Shown here one piece after another: positions 25,758 to 39,600 of a stretch of DNA of 64,000 nt. This DNA comes from Dirofilaria immitis. Taxonomy: Eukaryota > Nematoda > Chromadorea > Rhabditida > Onchocercidae. The translations under genes were made by a program, and so were the position numbers. The notes beneath the pieces are model-generated. The model was not told the DNA's origin. It saw only the letters and a list, made by a program, of their open reading frames with translations, and made no database searches. Positions within the stretch are counted from its first letter, which is position 1. Each line of letters starts with the position of its first letter. Location of the stretch: assembly GCA_024305405.1 (NCBI GenBank), contig JAKNDB010000068.1:5633501-5697500 (forward strand), written 5' to 3'.

Positions 25758-28692
25758 AATAAATAAACGAAACAAAAAGAGAGGAAGAAAATGAACACAA
25801 ATATAGTTGAATTTTTGAAAAACTGAAAAAAATTTGATTAAATTCAAAATGAATTTTTGAATTTATTTTTTAATTAAATGAAGTATTTTGATAATTACTA
25901 TTGCGATTATTTTTCGTGATAAGTTATATAGTTTATCACATGCGATATATGATAATGCTATCACGTAGTTATAGCGTCGCTAATTGATAACATGCTTTCA
26001 ACTTTGATACTTCGAAAATGATGAAACGAACAAAAATAACATATGATTTAGAAAAAGTTAGAAAAAGATGATAAAAAGTCATTAGTGATGCTTTAACATT
26101 ATGACAGATTTTTAATAATTCTTTGTTGATATTCAATCAATGAAATGATTATATTGTTCGTGAACTTATGTAAAGTTATGATAAATTTTTCTTTGAGTAA
26201 GACTATAGAAGCACTTTAATAATTCATAATATTATGCTAAGATTTCTTTAATTAGCATCAGATTAATGATACGTGATTTTACGTAAAATCAAGAGATAAA
26301 TAATGATTATATTAAGTGATATTATATTTACTAAGATAAATTTTACAGATGCTGCGATCGTTTTTATTTTTGTTTTTTGTTTTTGATTTCGTTCTTATAA
26401 ATTATTTCTTGATTTTTTTGAACGATTTCCGTTTCGTCTCTCTTTTTTATTTGATTTTGTTTATCTTTTTCCCCTAATTACTAATATATAGGAACACATG
26501 GCAATAATTTCATATAAAACATTTAAACAGTGACATTTATTTTATTTTATTTCATTTTTTTTTTTGTGAAAATGGGAATTGCTAAGATTTGTTGAAGAGA
26601 TAAATTCTTTTTCAACACTTCAACATTCATTTTGTTTGAAAATTTCAATTCAAATCATTTTTAAATTTTCCATTCAAAAAAAAGAACTCATTCATTCGTT
26701 TTTTCTCTTTATTGTTGAATAAAATTAAGAAAATGCATTCCTCATTTGCTTAAAATGTGTATGTATTTAATATCTTTCCTTTTTTCTTTTTCACAAATTA
26801 TTTTTTTCTTTCCTCCTTTTTATATGCCTGAAATTTATATAATTGAAAATTGTTAATTGAAAAATTTTTAGAATCCTCTTCTCCTGCTTTTTATTTTCAA
26901 TTTTTTTATTGTTTTTTTTTGCTTTACAATTTTTAGTCTCATTTATAAATAATTCATTTTAGATTACTCCTTGATTTGTTTAAATCTGAACATTTATGAA
27001 CACTTATTCTTTTTTTTTGAATTTTCTAAAGTGTGGAAATGAGAACTCCAGCTAGCGTGAGATTACAATTGTTATACTGCTATTTTCTCAGTACTTTACC
27101 TATTATTCTAGTATATATATATATTATTGGTAACTTTGTATTACAATAACCATTTTAATATGATAGCATAAAGCTGAGAGAACAGTTTCGTTATATTAAT
27201 TGAAATACTTTTATAGCATTAAAATGTAAACAAGTTAGGTATGGATTAGGAAATAAAACACATGCAATATATATATTTATTCCGAAGATTTTCCGGAAAT
27301 CCGGTTTAATCCCATCTAAATATTAATTAATATAATAATCTGCTAAATTTGTTCCAATATAATCGTGTAGTTCGTACAGATGAAAATTTAATATCAGTTA
27401 ATGTAAACATAAAATATTATTACCTAATAATATGCCAAATCTTCATAAAAAATATTCAAATAATTATTGCAGAAATTTAAATTATAATTATTTTAATTTG
27501 ATAAATTACCTTCGAATGATACTTCTGTTTCGGACATATTGATACTATCCAAAATAATTCTGACAGATGATATAATTAGTTCATCCGATAAAGATCAAGA
27601 AATGATTGATTACTTTATCAGTTTGTTACCCAATATATCATACAGGCGGCTAATTTTGCTGAAATGCTGAAATTAATGCGATGAATAGGTGAAAATTTAA
27701 TTTTGATATTAAATTAAAATAAAAATAGATGAGAAGAGAGAAGAGAAAAGCAGTGAGCATATGTTTAAGAGAACTAGCAATCCTAGCAAACTCGATTTGA
27801 TGTAATAAAGTGCTGGATTATCTGTCATGACAACTAAACAAATTTGTTGTTTTCAATTAGGTTTCATCAGGTTGTCATTTTAAACTTCCTCGTTAAAATA
27901 GCTGACTGACTGAATGAATGATAGATGAATGAATTTGAAATGATAATTTAATGTTTTGTAATCTTTGAGAATAAAAAAATTGTTTTCATTCAAAACATAA
28001 TAATAAAAGTATGACATCATCCGTCATTTTAAATTTTAAAATAAATCTTTTTTAATAATTTAAATTATTTCTCAATAGTATATAACATATGTATATATGT
28101 ATTTTTTTTTAATTTATTGCTTCTCATTTTTTTCTTTTTCAAAAATTGATAAATCATTTGGAATTAATATGTTTACCATACTGCTAAAGATATTCAATTA
28201 TCGCGGTAAGAGTAAAAAAACTCATAAATTAAAATTTAGGATTGTCAGAAAATTATTTTCGCTACGAATGAACTTGTAAATATTGTTGACTTCTTTTTTA
28301 TTTTAATTTAATTTCGTTATCTTTTTTGTAAAGACTAGAATGGATGGGAAATAATTGAAATAAAAATAAATGTGGACATTATCATCCCCTAATGAAAAAA
28401 TTTTTGAGAGAAAAAAATTTGGTCACTTAGCGGCATTTATCAAAAGTTGACGGAAAGAATAAATTAGTAAAAAGCGAAGAAAAAAGAATTGAGAAAAGGA
28501 AATGGCATCCATTAAATTTTATTTTATTATTAAAATATTTCTTGCAATCTTTCAACTTATTATTCATTTTTACATTCATTTTTTTAATTCAACTTATTCG
28601 CATATGCTAATTTAAATTAATTTTAGTTGAATTTTCGGCTATAAAACAAAGAATCGATTCAAAATTTTGAAAAGAAGAAAGGAAAAGAGGTA

Positions 28693-28693
<1 letters not shown>

Positions 28694-28766
<73 letters not shown>
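28694..28766. repeat. TTA trinucleotide microsatellite, about 24 units
   Basis: Uninterrupted TTA repeat. It reads as poly-Asn on the minus strand; the flanking frame has no other coding character. Confidence 0.92.
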
Positions 28767-28767
<1 letters not shown>

Positions 28768-29558
28768 AATAATAGAACATAGCTATATTTAGTGGTAAGA
28801 GGAAGACGATAGAATTCAATTATTTCATTAAATAAGTTTAGTAGATGCTATTCAATTAATACTATCGATAATTTTTATCGCTTTCTTTGGCACAAACAAA
28901 TATTTCATTGCTGTCAAAGGAAGAAAAAAATGAAAAAGAGAAGGAAGAATAAAATGAAATTCAATACGCCCATTAGAGATTGAAATTCTTTTCTTTTTTT
29001 TCTTAACTCTTTTCAACGATTTATTCTTGTCTTTTACTTCTAATTTCAATTACTTCATTTCATTCAATCCAATTTTGGCCTTTTTCTTACAAACCAATGG
29101 TAAATGTTTTTTTCTTTTTTTTTTTCATTTATCTTTTTATAATTTATTTATTTATTTTTGTTTATTTCTTCCTTTTTTTTTTTACACGATGGGGAAGAAT
29201 ATGGATATGAAAAAGCTGTTTTGATGAATGTTAAAGGCTTACTTCTAAGCACATTATGGCCTAGTTCTGTGATATTAAAAAAAAAAAAAGAATGACCATA
29301 TTTGGCTAATATCCTTTGATTTATTGCTGCCGAAAATAATAATAATAATAATAATGTCCTAAAGGCTATTGCATGCAGTCTTTGTTAATGTCTATTTTCA
29401 TAAAGGATAATATTTTTCAATTTTTTTACTTTTTTTCTTTTTTAATGATACATTTAGGCTCATTTCATGGCGCATCAAAACATACCCCAAGGCATTTTAA
29501 AGCTTTCTTTCATCTATTGCAATGCCCAAAAATTTTGAAATGAATGCTATTTTTGCCA

Positions 29559-29621
29559 CCCTAAGGCATTCCAAATTCCGACCATAATATAGTTAAATAT
29601 AAGCATAAAAATGCCTTAGGG
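29559..29621. repeat. 12-bp perfect inverted repeat with 39-nt loop
   Basis: CCCTAAGGCATT at 29559-29570 is the exact reverse complement of AATGCCTTAGGG at 29610-29621. Related AAGGC and GGCATT motifs recur across 29340-29770. It may be a small hairpin RNA, a decayed MITE, or chance; nothing else supports an RNA gene. Confidence 0.5.
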
Positions 29622-32225
29622 CATGTTTATTGCTATTTTGTAATAGTAATTTTAATCGTTGTATTAATATTGTTACCTTTGATAATTATCAAATCTTTCA
29701 TATAATAATCATTCTCGATAGACTCGCAATTCTGCTCAGACTTTCTTCTCTTTTTTTTGTTCTTAAGGCTTAATATTGGCATGGATAAGTGTCTGATATA
29801 TAGTGCCAGGTGACTAATAAATAATTAAAATGAATTTCAAATTTAGGATATTAATGCATGCTAAATTTGCTTTCATTTATTTATTAATTCATACATTTCT
29901 TTTTAATAGCATTAGGTCGATTTGATGGTTTCAAAAGCATTCGATATTTAAAGATTGAATAAAATTTAGCTTAAGAATTATTCGCATTTAATATATGAAA
30001 CGAATAATGTTAAACATTGGATAAAATCAGTCAAAGAAATATTTACATCAGCCCAGGAATTATTCCATTAGCTAAGAAACTTGAATAAATCTTTTATATT
30101 GTTCTGAAATTAAATTACCAATTTTTATTTGTTATTGTTTATCAATCAGCAAATTCTCATTTTTCTTTCAGCCAAACAACAATAGTTTGAAATTTTCAAT
30201 AATTTCAAATTTTCATTCTGTTATTTTTAGCTTTTCAATAGATTAATTTCCTTTATTTTATTTTTCCTTTTTTTTTGCTTTTTCTGGCAGACAAAGCAAT
30301 TTGTCATAATCATATCTTCTCCAACCAGCAGCACTATTTAGTTGTAAATGCTTGATATTTTCAAATATACAATTTATCTGATTGAATTTCAATTATTTTA
30401 TAACCAATAATTATCGATGTGTATGCATACATCTGAAAACATTTCAACTCAAAAAATGACAATTTCTTTTTTCCAAAAAACTGTGGAATGATAGATTATA
30501 TGAATTGGAAATTTCCTATCTTCTTCAGTATTAATAAATGATTTTTTTTAATTTTATTAGTAAAATATATTACATGATTACTTATAAGTACATCAGTAAA
30601 AGATATATTGAATTTTTGAAATAATCAGTAATGCTATTTCTAGGTATTGAGTGCCATATTTCCTTCTTTCTCAAATATTATATCGGAAAAATTAATTCAT
30701 ATCATTGAACAACTTCGTAATTTAATAATTACGATAACGATTAACAATAAGCAACACGTCTCGAATATTTTAAATCTGTAGTTTAAAATTTTAACATAAT
30801 TTAAGAATGTTATAGTTTAAAAGAATTTTGTTTACATTTAAACATTCTATTTATATCTTTTTATATCTTCATTTTCTTGCCGATGGATAACTTTATGATA
30901 AATATTATCGAATAATTTGGAAGAGTAACTAATTCATAGATGTATTGAAAAGTGAAATTAGAATTGGCCATATTTTTGAATCATATAATTTGTCATTAGC
31001 GATTAAATGGCAGTTTAGTCAGATTGCTATTAACAAAATAGCGGCCCTTTTTTAAAGTGATTATAATCGACCGATTATTGGAAAAAAAGAAAATAAAAAT
31101 GCATTGCAAGTAATACAATCACTACAATCATTTCCAATACAAAATATATTTAAAATATTCTCAATATTAATCATTTTTAATTTCCTTCCATTTCTTTCCT
31201 TTAATTTTTCAAAATTATTTTTGAAAAAGCTTCATTCGTTTAGATTTGCCTATGTAAACATTTAAGAAAATCAATCATACTAATACTATTATTGTTAATA
31301 ATAGTCACTATTATTATTGCTATCATTATTATTATTATTATCACTAATCCCAATGAATGTTAACTCCGCACATAGAATTATTGATATCATTGAAGAAAAT
31401 CATTCATTTTTTCTCTTTAACGTCTCTCTTTCCTACAAAGTAGGAAATAATTTTTTGTCAATAGTTGCAATAAGTTTTTCAAAATTATTCCCGTTGATTT
31501 CTTTTTTATTTGCTTGGCCAATCAAATCATCCATTCAACAATTACGTCATAAAGAAAAATACTACTAGTCCTATGAGAAACTCTTTAGGCCAAATTAGTA
31601 GGCTATATAAAAATGAAACATTTGTTAAGGCTAAATAATTTTTAAGCGCTCTTTCTGAAATTGTTCCCTATGTAAATTATTAAATGTATTGAAAAAATTT
31701 TAATTAAACTTTCAGATGAATTAGATAATAAAGCTACAAGTATGGAATGAAATAGACAGAGATAGATATAAATAATGAATAGTATAGTGTCATTTTGCTT
31801 AGGAAGATAAGAAATAAAAATGAATGAGAAGACAAAATAAAAAGAAGGGAAGAGAAGAAAGTAATGAACTGAAATCAGAGAAGTAACCGTTAGATAATCA
31901 CTGTTAATAAAATATCACTCTTCGACTATTGCCTATGTATGTCCAACATTGGTGCTGTAAACAATCTTACTATCCCAATCATCCTGACATATGAAAGTGT
32001 CATAATATCGCCGATACGAATCAGTCGGATAAAAAGCAAAATTTCTATATCAACCGCAATATCATGTTTTTACAAATATTTGGTTAGATTGATTAAATGG
32101 AGACTCTTTCCGGAATATTCTTTATTTTATTATTTTTAAATGAAATTTCTGCAATGAAATATTATAATAAGTAATGAATAATTCTAACATTTATTATATA
32201 CTTCAAAATATGCATAAAATAATAT

Positions 32226-32340
32226 ATAAAAGTATAAATGAATTAGATAGAACGATTAATGAAGTCCACATGACATGGATAACGATAAAAGTATGGATAA
32301 ATTCGACAGAGTGATTAATGAATTCCAAGTGACGTGGAAC
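32226..32340. repeat. diverged tandem duplication, 59-bp period
   Basis: ATAAAAGTAT at 32226 recurs at 32285. The following sequence (GATTAATGAA, then CC and TGACATGG versus TGACGTGG) aligns with scattered mismatches between the two units. Confidence 0.65.
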
Positions 32341-33616
32341 AAAAAACATAATATCATACTTTTTATCAAATATGATCACGAAGAGATAATTTTCATTTAC
32401 ATTAAACAGGAAATATACGATAACTTATAATCTTAGCACGAACAATATACAATATCAACTGTCACCGAACCCTTCGTACGTATATATTCATCTAGCGAAG
32501 AAAATAATACAGCGAAGTATGTTTTGATCAATGCTTCAAAGCTGCAATAATCAAACAGTACCGTAACCCGATGTAGTGAGTAATTACCGTAGTGAAAGAT
32601 TGGTTTAATTGGCAGAATGCCAGTTACACCTGCCTGATAAATGGCAATTATTGATCCTTAAATTGGTGTCGTTTTTTTCCCAAGTGTTTGTGGTAGATTT
32701 ATTGTTAGCTAAATTGAGGATGTTGGCTAAGTGGAAGAAGATATTGGGTAGGAGATTCGAGAAGATTAGAGCGGTTTTTTATTATATCTTATTTTAGATT
32801 TTGGTGAATAATTTGATTATGGCATATATATTTAGCTGCATGAAATTTGTTTCACTAAGTCAAGTACTTATCATTCCGGAATATGTTTATTTATTGTGAA
32901 AAGAAGAGAAGCATATAGCTCTTCATTACGACATATAAATGTTATTCATTAACCATTCCAGAAAATAAACATGAGACTTTATTTTATTTACCATGGTCGA
33001 TTACCGTGTTGCATTTTAATGTTACCTGTTGATTTTATTTCAGGTTACAGATCACTGTAATATGCTTTTGATAGCCAAATACGAACTTACTGCAAATGTA
33101 TCTGATTTCTTTAACGTCCTACTGCAGTGATATATTATTATGTGAAATATGCTTCATACGGTAGTAATTGATTTTTCATATGACGTCCTACATTAAACTT
33201 TGTTTGTTATTGATGTCCATTTAAGAAAATACTAGTTATGGTAACTGTTATATATAATAATATTTGCATTTAAATCTATCCATCTTTTAAATATCCATAG
33301 CTCCGTCATGTTTTAATTCGGCTCCTAATATTTGTGATTAAATACCCAAGAATAATTATTGTGTTAATTAGCCATAATATTAGATTACCAGATATTTAGA
33401 TATCATCTGTTAAATTGGTAAGCGAATGATTGAAGCGACTCTAACAGAAGAATTCGAGTAGTTCATATTCACTTCTAAAATAGATATGTTAGCTTTGGTC
33501 AGAATATATTGATCGTACTTTCAGAAATGAAAGTATTTAAAAAATATTTATCGAGTGAATGGCACATATTTAGCTGTTTTGCTTTTGTTTTTTTACTAAT
33601 CAGTCATTGATTGGTG

Positions 33617-36600
33617 ATGACTGATCAAGCAAATATTCTTTCTGATATTCCTTGTAAGCAGCAGCAGCAGCAGCAGCAGTTACTGCAGCAACAGCAGCAA
33701 TTACCGCAGCAACAACAGCTGTTACAACAACCGCAGCAGCATCAACAGCAGCAGCAACAACAGCAAGAACAGCAGTCGTATGATTATCACGTGGAAAATT
33801 ATCATGCGTCATCTGCAGATGGCGTACAGAAAGATGAGAAGGGTATAATTTTGTCATCAAATTAATGATTGCTTTTGTGCTTGTTAATTTTTTTTTCAAT
33901 TGTTACGCAAACAATTGGTGATATTTTTGTCTGAAAAGTTACTTTATTAAGCAATCATTATAGTTGAAAAATTTTATTTTCTTTATTAGTTATTTAATAT
34001 ATATATAAACACCATTTGTATGAAATCAGGAAATTTCAGTAGCCTTGTATGAATATAGTCACAGATTTATATTTATTGGCGTATTTGTCAAACAAAATGC
34101 ATTAATAAATGATAGTTTTAACCAAATATAATGATGTTAATGAAGACCAATTTTCTTTTACCCACATAATTTCTTTACAGGTTGTAAAATTTGATGAGGT
34201 TAGCAATGGAGTCTTGTGATAAATACTTTGAAAAGCTATTAAATAGAATGGAAAAAATCAAAATTTTATTTAGCTCAGAAAGCTTGTTAGAAGGTATTCA
34301 AAGATTTGCAATTTTCAGGTTATACCGTCGTTCCAGCAAGTGTTAGTTTTCGTGGTGTAAGCATGAAGTTGGATTTGAAAATTGACCAGAAAACATTGGC
34401 TGCTGCAACAAATTTCTCGAAAGCAGTAGAAGAAGCTGTTTCCACTCATCTTTCGTCATCAGTTATACCAATGGAAAACGATGAAGTGGACAGTTCATTG
34501 ATATCGCACATTCCACCTACATCTACAACAACAACTCATTCATATCACTCAATATCCTCATTTACTGCGATGGAACCTGCTAATAGTACCAAAGAATCCC
34601 CTATCTGCGACAGCTCCGTTGAGAGCAGTACTGCATTTCTGGTAAGTATTTTATCCGCCTTATGCAGGAATTTTGAAGCTCCAATTATCAAACAGCTAAG
34701 ACTCTGAGGATTATTGTAGATTACTTCATATTTTGCTTTTGTAGTCTCCCCATTGCTTCTCTGTTGAGCTCAAATTTCAATTTTATTTCTTTTTTTTAAA
34801 TTGACAGCTCTGCTAACTTTTTGAATTCATACAAGCACTGCAATGTCTTAATAAATTACTCTTAGAAGAACATTCAAGATTTTTCTCTTAAATTTCCTTG
34901 TAAGAGCATCTTCATAACTTTTCGCTTTGACTCATATTTTTACTTGATCCTAAGATAATTCTTTAGTTCTGTGCATACAAGTGACAAATAAAATTTAACA
35001 AGATTTTATGATACTTTGCTGTTTATTTTTGTACGTACATAGTGACATTCATTTTATAGATTCCCTTATATCCTATAATAATTATCGTAATGTCAAAATA
35101 GAATTTGTAGTGGCATAGTGAAATACATGCCCTAAATTCACACTTCCAAAACAGGAATTCACTTGCTTCTATTTTATGGCAGATATTTACAAGCCCGTGT
35201 GCATAACAGTAATGATTTGAGAACGATATACAGTCGTGATATGGATTTAGCTAAATAAAAATTGAAGAAATCAATAAAGCACAATTGAGTAATCCAACCA
35301 TATCTCGGTAAGAATTACGGTTTATCTTGCCGTCTTATAATTGTTTGAAATTTCAATTTTTCTACTCTAATTTCAGGGTAGAAATGAGTTATGTGAGCAA
35401 GTGAATGAAGTATGTAGTTCAACCGTGGATGCTAGTCCGTTTTGCGATACTGCTTGCTCACCCATACAACTCGAATTACAAACAAAACTACCGCATGGTA
35501 TCATGAACAATTATATAAAATCTCCAGATGATACACCTCCTGCTTCGTCAGGCGAACAAAATAGTTAGTATATGTGAAGTCGTTTTCCAAACTAATAATA
35601 TATCCATGATTTTGTTATATATGTTAAAAATAGTATTTTACAGTTTTAGAGGATAGCAGTGCTGAATATGTTGCCGAAAAGTTATTGAGGGTTTCAAGTA
35701 TTTCGAGAAAAATGCGTTATGATTGTCTGTTAATTTTGATAAAAATAATGTTTTTTTAAAGCAAGATATTGTATTTTTGATTGCATTCGTCATAACATCA
35801 AGATTATTCTAAATTCTCTGTTTTTCCAGATTTTTGCTTTACTTCCAAATAGTTTTATCGCAACATCTTTTGAAGATATAAGTAACTGATTTAGGAATTG
35901 CGTCGCATTCATCTATCAAAGAAGAATTAACCAATTTAGCAGTTGCTCCTAATGGACCAGATAACATCTACCTTACGCCATGTGCGTCAACTTCATCAGC
36001 TGAAGTAGATGGTACTGCATTTTCACCATTGCTGGCTAAAAGAAGAAAGGAGAAATCAACTACAGCATCTCATCTTTGTGAACAGATTGATCCAGAAAAG
36101 GGACAGGTAACTTTTCCATACTTTTAGTGATATATTTTATAGATTATGAGTTCACAGAAAAATTCAATTTTTTTTTGTATTTAATTAAATCAGTTTCAGT
36201 GTCGACAACGAGCCATCGTAAATTATCGTTACTGTATTCGTCATATACTCCTGGATCCAGAAGCACCTTACATACAGTGTCAGCATCAACGGAAACCGAA
36301 AAGTACATTTTCTTGTTTTTTTTTTTTTCACCATTCCCCCCTCTGTACACCGCACCCTCCTCTCCTCTACTCCCCATACCCCATTGTGAAATGTTCACTA
36401 TGGGTTATCGAGAAGTTGAGCGAAGCACTTTAAATATATGTAAATGCTTTTGTTTAAGATGTATAATTTAATCAAAATTGATTTTAGGCAAAAAAGATAC
36501 CAATTTGCTTTGTACGAATGCGGTACGAAAAGATAAAGGAACAATTTACTGTAGCACGCATTTAATCATGAACGGATTAATGGAACCAAGAAAGAAGAAA

Positions 36601-39600
36601 GCGAAAACTGGTGCAGTGATTGTTGAGAGTACAGAACTTACCTCTTCCTGTAACAGCAGTGTTTGGAATCGGTCAGCGATTGCTAGAAAGTCGAATCTTG
36701 CAGCTACACTGTCACCATCATTAGTGAATGCATATGAAGAAATAAATTGTACGTGCTATTTTGTTTTGAAAATTTGAGTATATGAGTATGGTAATCTGTG
36801 TTGCATTTCCCACGTTTTTTCATTTTGGAGGGAAGATCAATAGTTAATCGATACCGCCGTAGTATAGATGTGCTCTGTCACATGATAATTAAGTGAACAG
36901 TTTTACTATGAGAATAGTGTACGATGTGAATTATGAAGTCCGTATTTATCTGAGTAATCTCGTAGGTCATCAGATGTAATTTCTCCCATGAATAATTAAG
37001 ATTTGATGGTCTGTGATCTATAAACCAGTAAGTTCGTCCGAGAAGGATGTTTTAGATGAAATCAGTGAACCAAAACTTAATTTTTATTCAAATTTTTGAA
37101 GGTACCTCTCGCTCAATGGAACAAACTTGTATAAGGAGTGATGGTGTTGTCTACAATAACGTCCTGAACAGTGCTGTGATAGCCGTTGATTCTGTTACCA
37201 ACAAACGTACAGTGTATCACTTCTCAAAAACATCGGGAGCTGATACTTTACCCATGAAAGGAGATATAGTTACAATGGCAACAGAATCAAAAAATGAAAT
37301 GACAGCAGCTTATGATGACGGTATATCAATTGAAGATGATGAATATACTGGACTACCGAAATTACCTGTACATAAGACTATTATGCCTCTTCCTGTTACG
37401 TCGTCTTATGGCGGAGTAGGATCAACGTATGAATGTCCTATGCAAGCAACAACTAGTCAAGTGGTAAGCAATAATTATGTAAAATTTGATTTTAGTGAGA
37501 GAGGAAAATTTGAGTTGCATTAATTTAACATTTATGAGTTTTCCTTATTAAATAAATTGATTTGTTGATGCAGTATATCTATTGTTAAAGAACGCATTTC
37601 CCTGTTTGAACATCGAGATTAAAATTTAGTTTCTCAGATTTGTTGGTATAAATGTCAATGAATTCTGCTCACGCCGTGTCAAGTTTTGTTTTCGATTTAT
37701 TTTTAAAAACAAATATAGTATTTGAATGACACTCTGCTTTGGAAACAAAAGTAAAACAAAAGTGATATATTTGATAATGTTTATATTTTCAATACTAGGT
37801 AGTTTATTTTGTCAATATTTTACTTAAAACCGGATTGATTCTAGGTTGGTCGGAATCTACCTCAGCTATATTCACGCACGCCTTCTCAAACTATCACACC
37901 ATCTATTGCCAAAACGCATGATGGTGTACAAATTCAGTGCTCCCAACCAACAATTGTGAAACAACGCGTAACCGCCAATCTCAGCAAGCAACATCCGCAG
38001 CTTGCTGCTAAACTTCTTCAGGTTCATTCAAATTTTAAGGAAAATAAGTAGCAGAAAATTTTTATGATTACTACAGTTAGTAGTTTAATCAAGGTGAATA
38101 GATAAAAAGCATCGTAAGTATCTGTAATAGATATGCTTTTCTCAGTGTACAATGCAATATTGTATTGAATTCATGATTCAGTGGCTTTAGTTTTGATGAT
38201 AATTGCAAAAAACTTCTTATTCGTTATTGCTAATTTCTAAATGTTACTCCAAATTGAAATTTCTTAAAATTAGTGAAAAATAATTTATTTAAGTAATTTA
38301 TAGGCACCAGCGTCAGCAGTAAGTCAAAATGTTGTGTCTTCAATACCAGGTGCTCCAATACGATCGAATTTTGCAAAAAGTATCGTTCCACCATCATTGT
38401 TAGTTTCTGAACCTCGTAATTTGTTACCCTCTACAGCGCCTCGTCTAGCTTCGCATCAGGGACCTCCACGTTTTTATAAGGCACCCGATGATGATAAAAC
38501 TAAATCAATCATCAAGCAAGAAAAAATGATGTACCACAAAAGGTAAAATGTTTGATCTTATTTTCTTTTGAAAGACAGTACATCTTATGAATTTATTTTG
38601 AAGTTTCTCAAGATCTAGTTAAATCACAACCGAGGATTCTCTAAATTGTTTAAATAGTCTGCGAAAAGGAAAGCGGATCAAATATCAGATGAAGCAAAAT
38701 AAAAACAAATCGGATCTGATTTAGAAATTTTTACCGCTGACTGGTCATATGTATGATATTATAGATATATGATATTATAGATACTATTTATGTATGCTGT
38801 TTTGGTATTTTTGAATCTTATGCCTAAATTAAATTCATAGTTAACGGATTTCTCTCAGTAAACAAAATTCTATCATAACAAGCAAACATATATATTCATG
38901 CTTTGAAAATCTGCTGCTTCAGGCGAAAGTCATACAACTGAAGCAGAAGCGCAGACGAATGAAGATGACGGGAATTTATCGGAAAATACCTCAAGTTGAC
39001 CAGATGTGCAGAGTTTTGGAAGATCAGGATTTTGATCGAACTGATCTTTTTCCTCGTGGTTAGTTTTTTCTTTTTTGATATTTATTTTCCAAAGACTTTG
39101 ATGCAAAAATTTCATTCAAATGTTTTTCTGAAGTTTTCTCTTCGAAAGAACGTGATATAAAGTGGAAATCGAAAAAGTAGAAAACATGTTCTCGTAATTA
39201 GTGAAGATTTTATAGGGCTTGAACCATCGGATGATGAAGACGAAGAAAGTGATTACCTTGATCTTAGATGGTCAGAAATGGCATGCAATTCTGTTTCAGA
39301 TCCTGCACCTCAGGGAGCACTGCAAGTCTATTTAGTAAAAAACAGATTAGGTATTGTAGTAATTTTTTTATGAAGGATTGGAATAAGGATTATGAGGAGA
39401 TTTAGCACAATTTTTGGATATTTTTATGCTTAATCACGGATGATAGTAACACTGTGCTGCTATCAATATGAAAGCAGTTATATGATATGAAATTATTGAT
39501 TTAATTTCTGAAATATTTCCAGTTCATTTTTGTATTTTCTTCTACAACTCGTATTCTTTGTTATTTCTGAAGGTTAGACAAGAACGCATTGATGAAAGAA

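Larger units (their letters stand above)
21271..33616. other. 12.3-kb gene-poor region between divergent genes
   Basis: This lies between the 5' ends of the SRCIN1-like gene (minus) and the INO80D-like gene (plus). I found no exon with protein-family resemblance on either strand. Open frames here are low-complexity or AT-driven. The stretch holds several microsatellites (listed separately), an inverted repeat near 29.6 kb and a diverged 59-bp duplication near 32.3 kb. Upstream non-coding exons or enhancers of either neighbour could be here but cannot be seen. Confidence 0.5.

Noticed and set aside
21271..33616. Possible hidden gene or tRNA/rRNA cluster in the 12-kb desert
   Set aside because: I looked for tRNA B-box-like sequence, spliced-leader sequence and conserved protein motifs on both strands and saw none.
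33600..33899. Minus-strand poly-Ala frame
   Set aside because: It is the antisense shadow of the CAG/CAA run of the INO80D-like exon 1.
36127..36471. 114-codon frame overlapping exon 6 of the INO80D-like gene
   Set aside because: It is a shifted frame of the real exon 36200-36302; the zinc-binding pattern is in the other frame.
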